Positions 60,885 through 64,000 of a stretch of DNA of 64,000 nucleotides are shown here, one piece after another. A program made the translations under genes and the position numbers. The notes under the pieces were generated by a model. The model did no database searches and had not been told where the DNA came from. It saw only the letters and a list, made by a program, of their open reading frames with translations. Origin of the DNA: Streptacidiphilus melanogenes (GTDB taxonomy: Bacteria; Actinomycetota; Actinomycetes; Streptomycetales; Streptomycetaceae); the NCBI RefSeq assembly GCF_000787835.1, contig NZ_BBPP01000020.1, positions 73,283 through 137,282 on the forward strand, read 5' to 3'. The number at the start of each line of letters is the position of its first letter. Position 1 is the stretch's first letter.

Positions 60885-61409
60885 ATGCGCAAGACTTCTG
60901 CCGTGGAACGCCCCGATCTCAAGTACGCCGCCTACGCCCGCGAGCGACTGGCAGCCATGCCGCCGCCCGCCGATCCGGAGGCCTTCTCCCTCGCCTACCA
61001 CCTGCTGCACCTGTCCTACCTGGTGGTCGCGGACCTGGAGAGCCAGGTACACCGCCCGCGCGGCTGGACCCTCCCCGGCTTCCGGCTGATGTTCAAGCTC
61101 TGGCTGCTGGGACCCACCCAGCCGGCCCGGCTCGCGGAGATCTCGGCCATGTCCCGCGCCGCCGTCACCAACGCCGTCAACACCCTCGAACGCGACGGCC
61201 TGGTCGAACGGCGCCCGGTCCCCGACGACCGCCGCGCCGTCGAGGCCGCGCTCACCCCCAAGGGGGAGCAGGCGGTCCGGGAGGCCTTCGCCGACCAGAC
61301 CCGCCGCGAGCAGCAGTGGTTCACCGCCCTCAGCCCGGACGAGCGGTCCGTCCTCACCGACCTGTTGGTCCGCGTGCTGGCCAACAGGCCCCAGGACACG
61401 GAGACCTGA
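60885..61409 (+). CDS. MarR-family transcriptional regulator
   Basis: This 174-residue protein starts at an ATG after ACGGAG. The winged helix has LMFKLWLLGPTQPARLAEISAMSRAAVTNAVNTLERDGLVERRPVPDDRRAVEAALTPKG, with the DDRR wing of MarR proteins. MarR dimers typically release DNA on binding phenolic ligands, which fits the divergent aromatic monooxygenase. The perfect palindrome at 60848-60869 is the likely site. N-terminal helices include LAYHLLHLSYLVVADLES. Confidence 0.92.
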   Translation: MRKTSAVERPDLKYAAYARERLAAMPPPADPEAFSLAYHLLHLSYLVVADLESQVHRPRGWTLPGFRLMFKLWLLGPTQPARLAEISAMSRAAVTNAVNTLERDGLVERRPVPDDRRAVEAALTPKGEQAVREAFADQTRREQQWFTALSPDERSVLTDLLVRVLANRPQDTET

Positions 61410-61559
61410 GCCGCGGGCCCGGTCGCCGCCTGCCGTCCGAGACGGCAGGCCAGACGTCAGGGAACGACGTGGTGCCGACCCCCGGTGCGCGGGATGGTCG
61501 AGGGGTAACAGGTGCCTCGCGCGACGTCACCGCCGCGCGGAGAACAGGGGAGCACACGC

Positions 61560-62348
61560 ATGACGGAAGCCGCTCAGGCCGCCGACTCGCAGGTCCGGCA
61601 GCAGATGGTCGACAACTGCCTCTGGGGGGTGCAGAACCAGGCGCAGATCCACTACGCCGAGACCCGCCCGATGCCCATCAACATCCCGAAGGGCAGCCTG
61701 CCCATCACCACCGACTGCTCGGGGTTCGCCACGCTGATGGCGAAGTGGAGCGGGGCCGGGGACCCGAACGGGAGCGGGTTCAACGGCCAGGGTTACACCG
61801 GCACGATGCTTCAGCACTGCCAGCACATCAGCGCGGCGGAGACGCTGCCCGGCGACCTCGTGGTCTTCGGCGCCGACTCCGGCACGCACGTGGTCGTCCT
61901 GGTCGAGAGCGCGGCCGGCGGGCTGGGCGCCATGTGCGTCTCGCACGGCCAGGAGGCCGACCCGATCAAGGTCTCGCTGGAGGTGGAGTCGAAGTCCCAC
62001 GCCGGCCAGCCGCTCACCTACCTGCGCCTGCCGGACGCCGGCGGCACGCCCACCCCGCCGCCGCCCAGCTCGAACGGCAACCCGTTCTGCCCGCTCGCCG
62101 TGGACGGCAGCTTCGGGCCGCAGAGCACCAAGGCGCTGCAGTGGGTGCTGGGAGTCGCTACCGACGGCGACTTCGGCCCGGCGAGCAAGCGGGCGCTGCA
62201 GGCCCACCTCCACGTCGCCGTCGACGGCGAGATCGGCCCGATCACCGTGCGGGCGCTGCAGGCGCACGTCGGCGCTGCCCAGGACGGGCAGTGGGGGCCG
62301 AACACCACCAAGGCGCTGCAGACGTCGCTCAACGCGGGCCGCTTCTGA
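61560..62348 (+). CDS. endolysin-like peptidoglycan hydrolase with peptidoglycan-binding repeats
   Basis: This 262-residue protein starts at an ATG after GGGAGC. The catalytic half (about 15-155) resembles NlpC/P60 or CHAP-like cysteine peptidases: TTDCSGFATLMAKWSGAGDPNGSG with the nucleophile cysteine, and DSGTHVVVLVES with the histidine. A Pro-rich linker leads to two or three peptidoglycan-binding modules (FGPQSTKALQWVLG, FGPASKRALQAHLHVAVDG, GPITVRALQAHVGAAQDGQWGP). No signal peptide is seen, as in phage endolysins. It overlaps the convergent NB-ARC gene by 20 bp. Confidence 0.85.
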   Translation: MTEAAQAADSQVRQQMVDNCLWGVQNQAQIHYAETRPMPINIPKGSLPITTDCSGFATLMAKWSGAGDPNGSGFNGQGYTGTMLQHCQHISAAETLPGDLVVFGADSGTHVVVLVESAAGGLGAMCVSHGQEADPIKVSLEVESKSHAGQPLTYLRLPDAGGTPTPPPPSSNGNPFCPLAVDGSFGPQSTKALQWVLGVATDGDFGPASKRALQAHLHVAVDGEIGPITVRALQAHVGAAQDGQWGPNTTKALQTSLNAGRF

Positions 62349-63987
62349 GGCCAGGCCCGGACCGCAGCCGCGGTGCGACGCAGATGCGGCTGGTCACCGG
62401 CGGTGAGGAGGGAGACTTGACCGCCGGTCGGGCCGAGGGGTGGCCGAGGCTGTCGCCGGCGACAGCCTGGCCACCCCGCTCGCGTTCACCGCTCGGGCGG
62501 TGCGACTGCCGCTCGGACGCGGTCACGGGCGCGGGTGCTGTCACGGGCCCGGGCCCCCGCGGGAGCACCGGTACGGGCACGAGCAGAGGCACGCGCTTCG
62601 GCGCCACCGGCGCGGAGGCGCCCTCGTCGGCCGGACCTGGGACCTCACCGTGCAGACCGGCCTGCTCCGCGGCGTAGTCGCGGAGCAGGCCGTTGAGGAG
62701 CAGGCGGCCGTGTTCGTCCTGCTCCACCAGGTGCGCCTGCGACAGGCGCGCCACCGCCGCGTCGAGCGCATCGGGGGTGAGACCGGCCGAGGCCGTGGCG
62801 GCCTGCCGGTCGACGGCCGTTCCCGGAGCGGTCCCGAGCAGTCGGAACACCAGCGCGGCCGCCGGATCCAGCCGCCGGTAGGACCACGAGAAGACCGCCC
62901 GGACGTCGGCAGCCGGGTCCCCGGCGGTGAGCACGGTCAACCGGCGCCCGCGCGCCCGCAGTTCGTCCGCCGTGCAGGCCAGGGGCCGCGCCGGACGCGT
63001 CTGGACGACGGCCGCGACCACGCCCAACGCCAGAGGCAGCCGGGCGCACCGCTCGACCAGCTCGCCCACGGCCTCCGGCTCGGCGGCCGCCCGTTCACGG
63101 CCGATCCGGTCCGCCAGCAGGGTGCGCGCCTCGGCGAAGTCCAGCACGTCGAGGTCGATCGGCCGGGCGCCCTCGACGGCGAGCAGGCCGGCGAGCCGGT
63201 CCCGGCTCGTCACGACGACCAGGTTGTACGAACCCCCGGGAAGCAGCGGCCGGATCTGGTGCGCGTCCGACGCGTTGTCCAGGATGATCAGCATCCGTCG
63301 GTTCGCCAGCGCGCTGCGGTAGAGCGCCGCCCGAGCGGCGAGGTCCTGCGGCAGCCGGTCGGCCGGGATGCCGAGCGCGTTCAGCAGTCCGTCGATCGCC
63401 TCGCTCGCGGTCATCGGCGCGCGGTCGCGGCTGAAGCCGCGGAGGTCGACGTAGAGCTGACCGTCGGGAAACCGCTCGGCCACGCGGTGCGCCCAGTGCA
63501 GGACCAGCGCCGACTTTCCCACGCCGGGCATGCCGCTGATCACCCCGATGCCCGCCGTTCCCGGCGCACCCCCGGCGTCCGCGACATCCGCAGCAAGCCG
63601 GTGCAGCGCCGCGAGCTCGCGGGCGCGCCCGACGAATCCAGGGACGGCGGCCGCCAGTTGGCGTGGAACCACCCGGTCGCCGTCCCGGGGGACCGCCGCG
63701 CCGTGCGCACCCGTCAGCCCGTCACTCGCCGGTCGGCCCCGAGCCGCGTCGACCAGTTCCGCGCGCCGCAGCCCGTCCAGGCCCAAGCCGTCGGCGAGCA
63801 GGTAGGCCGTACGCGGATACGGCCGTCGACGGCCGTGCTCCAGATGGTTGATGCTGCGCACGCTCACCCCGGATACCTCGGCCAGCTGCTGCTGCGTCAG
63901 CCCGGCGGCCGCCCGTAAGCGCCAGAGCGCGTCACCGAACCCGTCCGGTCTTCCGGTCTCCGGACACACGTCTCCCCTTGTCGTCAT
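62329..63987 (-). CDS. XRE-HTH/NB-ARC regulatory ATPase, lacking the usual TPR region
   Basis: This 552-residue protein begins with an XRE helix-turn-helix (GDALWRLRAAAGLTQQQLAEVSGVSVRSINHLEHGRRRP, about 17-75). It continues with an NB-ARC domain: P-loop GMPGVGKSALVLHW (about 152-165), RMLIILDNASDAHQ, VVVTSRDRLAGL and RLPLALGVVAAVV. A winged-helix remainder ends near 450. Streptomycete AfsR-like and XRE-NB-ARC proteins usually continue into TPR repeats (700-1000 residues). Here about 95 Pro/Ser/Arg-rich residues of low complexity follow, so the end may be truncated or frameshifted. It may sense a ligand or stress; the role is unknown. Confidence 0.85.
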   Translation of the reverse strand: MTTRGDVCPETGRPDGFGDALWRLRAAAGLTQQQLAEVSGVSVRSINHLEHGRRRPYPRTAYLLADGLGLDGLRRAELVDAARGRPASDGLTGAHGAAVPRDGDRVVPRQLAAAVPGFVGRARELAALHRLAADVADAGGAPGTAGIGVISGMPGVGKSALVLHWAHRVAERFPDGQLYVDLRGFSRDRAPMTASEAIDGLLNALGIPADRLPQDLAARAALYRSALANRRMLIILDNASDAHQIRPLLPGGSYNLVVVTSRDRLAGLLAVEGARPIDLDVLDFAEARTLLADRIGRERAAAEPEAVGELVERCARLPLALGVVAAVVQTRPARPLACTADELRARGRRLTVLTAGDPAADVRAVFSWSYRRLDPAAALVFRLLGTAPGTAVDRQAATASAGLTPDALDAAVARLSQAHLVEQDEHGRLLLNGLLRDYAAEQAGLHGEVPGPADEGASAPVAPKRVPLLVPVPVLPRGPGPVTAPAPVTASERQSHRPSGERERGGQAVAGDSLGHPSARPAVKSPSSPPVTSRICVAPRLRSGPGLRSGPR

Positions 63988-64000
63988 ACCGTCCTCCGCC

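Noticed and set aside
61560-62348. Prophage remnant
   Set aside because: Only the endolysin-like gene is phage-like; no structural, integrase or holin genes occur in the window.

Overview
The window is about 72% GC actinobacterial DNA with Streptomyces-type gene content: wblA, a Crp regulator, geosmin synthase, DrrAB-type ABC genes, a serine/threonine kinase with a serine/alanine/proline-rich tail and many GTG starts. Gene order around crp, the paired ArsA-like ATPases, wblA and the class A PBP matches, from memory, the SCO3571-SCO3580 region of S. coelicolor. I read the host as Streptomycetaceae (Streptomyces, Kitasatospora or Streptacidiphilus). The window is chromosomal; no plasmid or prophage backbone and no CRISPR array is visible.

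Layout. 1-5.7 kb: the end of a MocR/PdxR regulator, a membrane protein, a Nudix hydrolase, a DUF6542-type protein and an LCP cell-wall ligase. 5.8-17.1 kb: the conserved crp-MBL/Nudix-RidA-DUF4177-ArsA pair-wblA-PBP-YqeY-metallophosphoesterase-LysR block. 17.2-17.6 kb: two identical tRNA-Pro(CGG) genes, each with its own terminator. 17.6-27.7 kb: metabolic genes (methyltransferase, PoxB, glutaminase, TetR plus enoyl-CoA hydratase, TDT transporter, MFS exporter, secreted esterase). 27.7-35.2 kb: a decayed ECF41 sigma factor, a secreted protein, a glutamyl-tRNA synthetase, a CGNR regulator divergent from a lactonase-like/CMD pair, and geosmin synthase. 35.2-47.8 kb: TauE exporter, secreted protease, lipoprotein, SPFH/NfeD-like pair, APC permease, a large secreted beta-sandwich protein and an M20 peptidase. 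47.8-52.7 kb: a sulfonate/taurine uptake operon preceded by a tiny leader-peptide gene and an intrinsic terminator, then a winged-helix regulator/membrane protein pair. 52.7-64 kb: a methyltransferase, a DUF4097-DrrA-DrrB operon, an acid phosphatase, a kinase, an FAD monooxygenase/DUF3237/MarR module, an endolysin-like protein and an XRE/NB-ARC protein.

Most genes belong to small operons, many with 1-16 bp overlaps, under local regulators. Several regulators sit beside readable palindromes: the TetR, MarR, CGNR and winged-helix regulators, plus an orphan operator upstream of the MFS gene. Convergent gene pairs are often separated by GC-rich hairpins of the GGGGCGCGGGG type. The most notable finds are the leader-peptide/terminator (attenuator-like) arrangement ahead of the sulfonate operon, a 135-bp tandem repeat that repeats the 3' end and stop codon of an MFS gene, twin CGNR operators that overlap a leaderless promoter, and a five-copy TGGCACCA array ahead of the DUF4097 operon.
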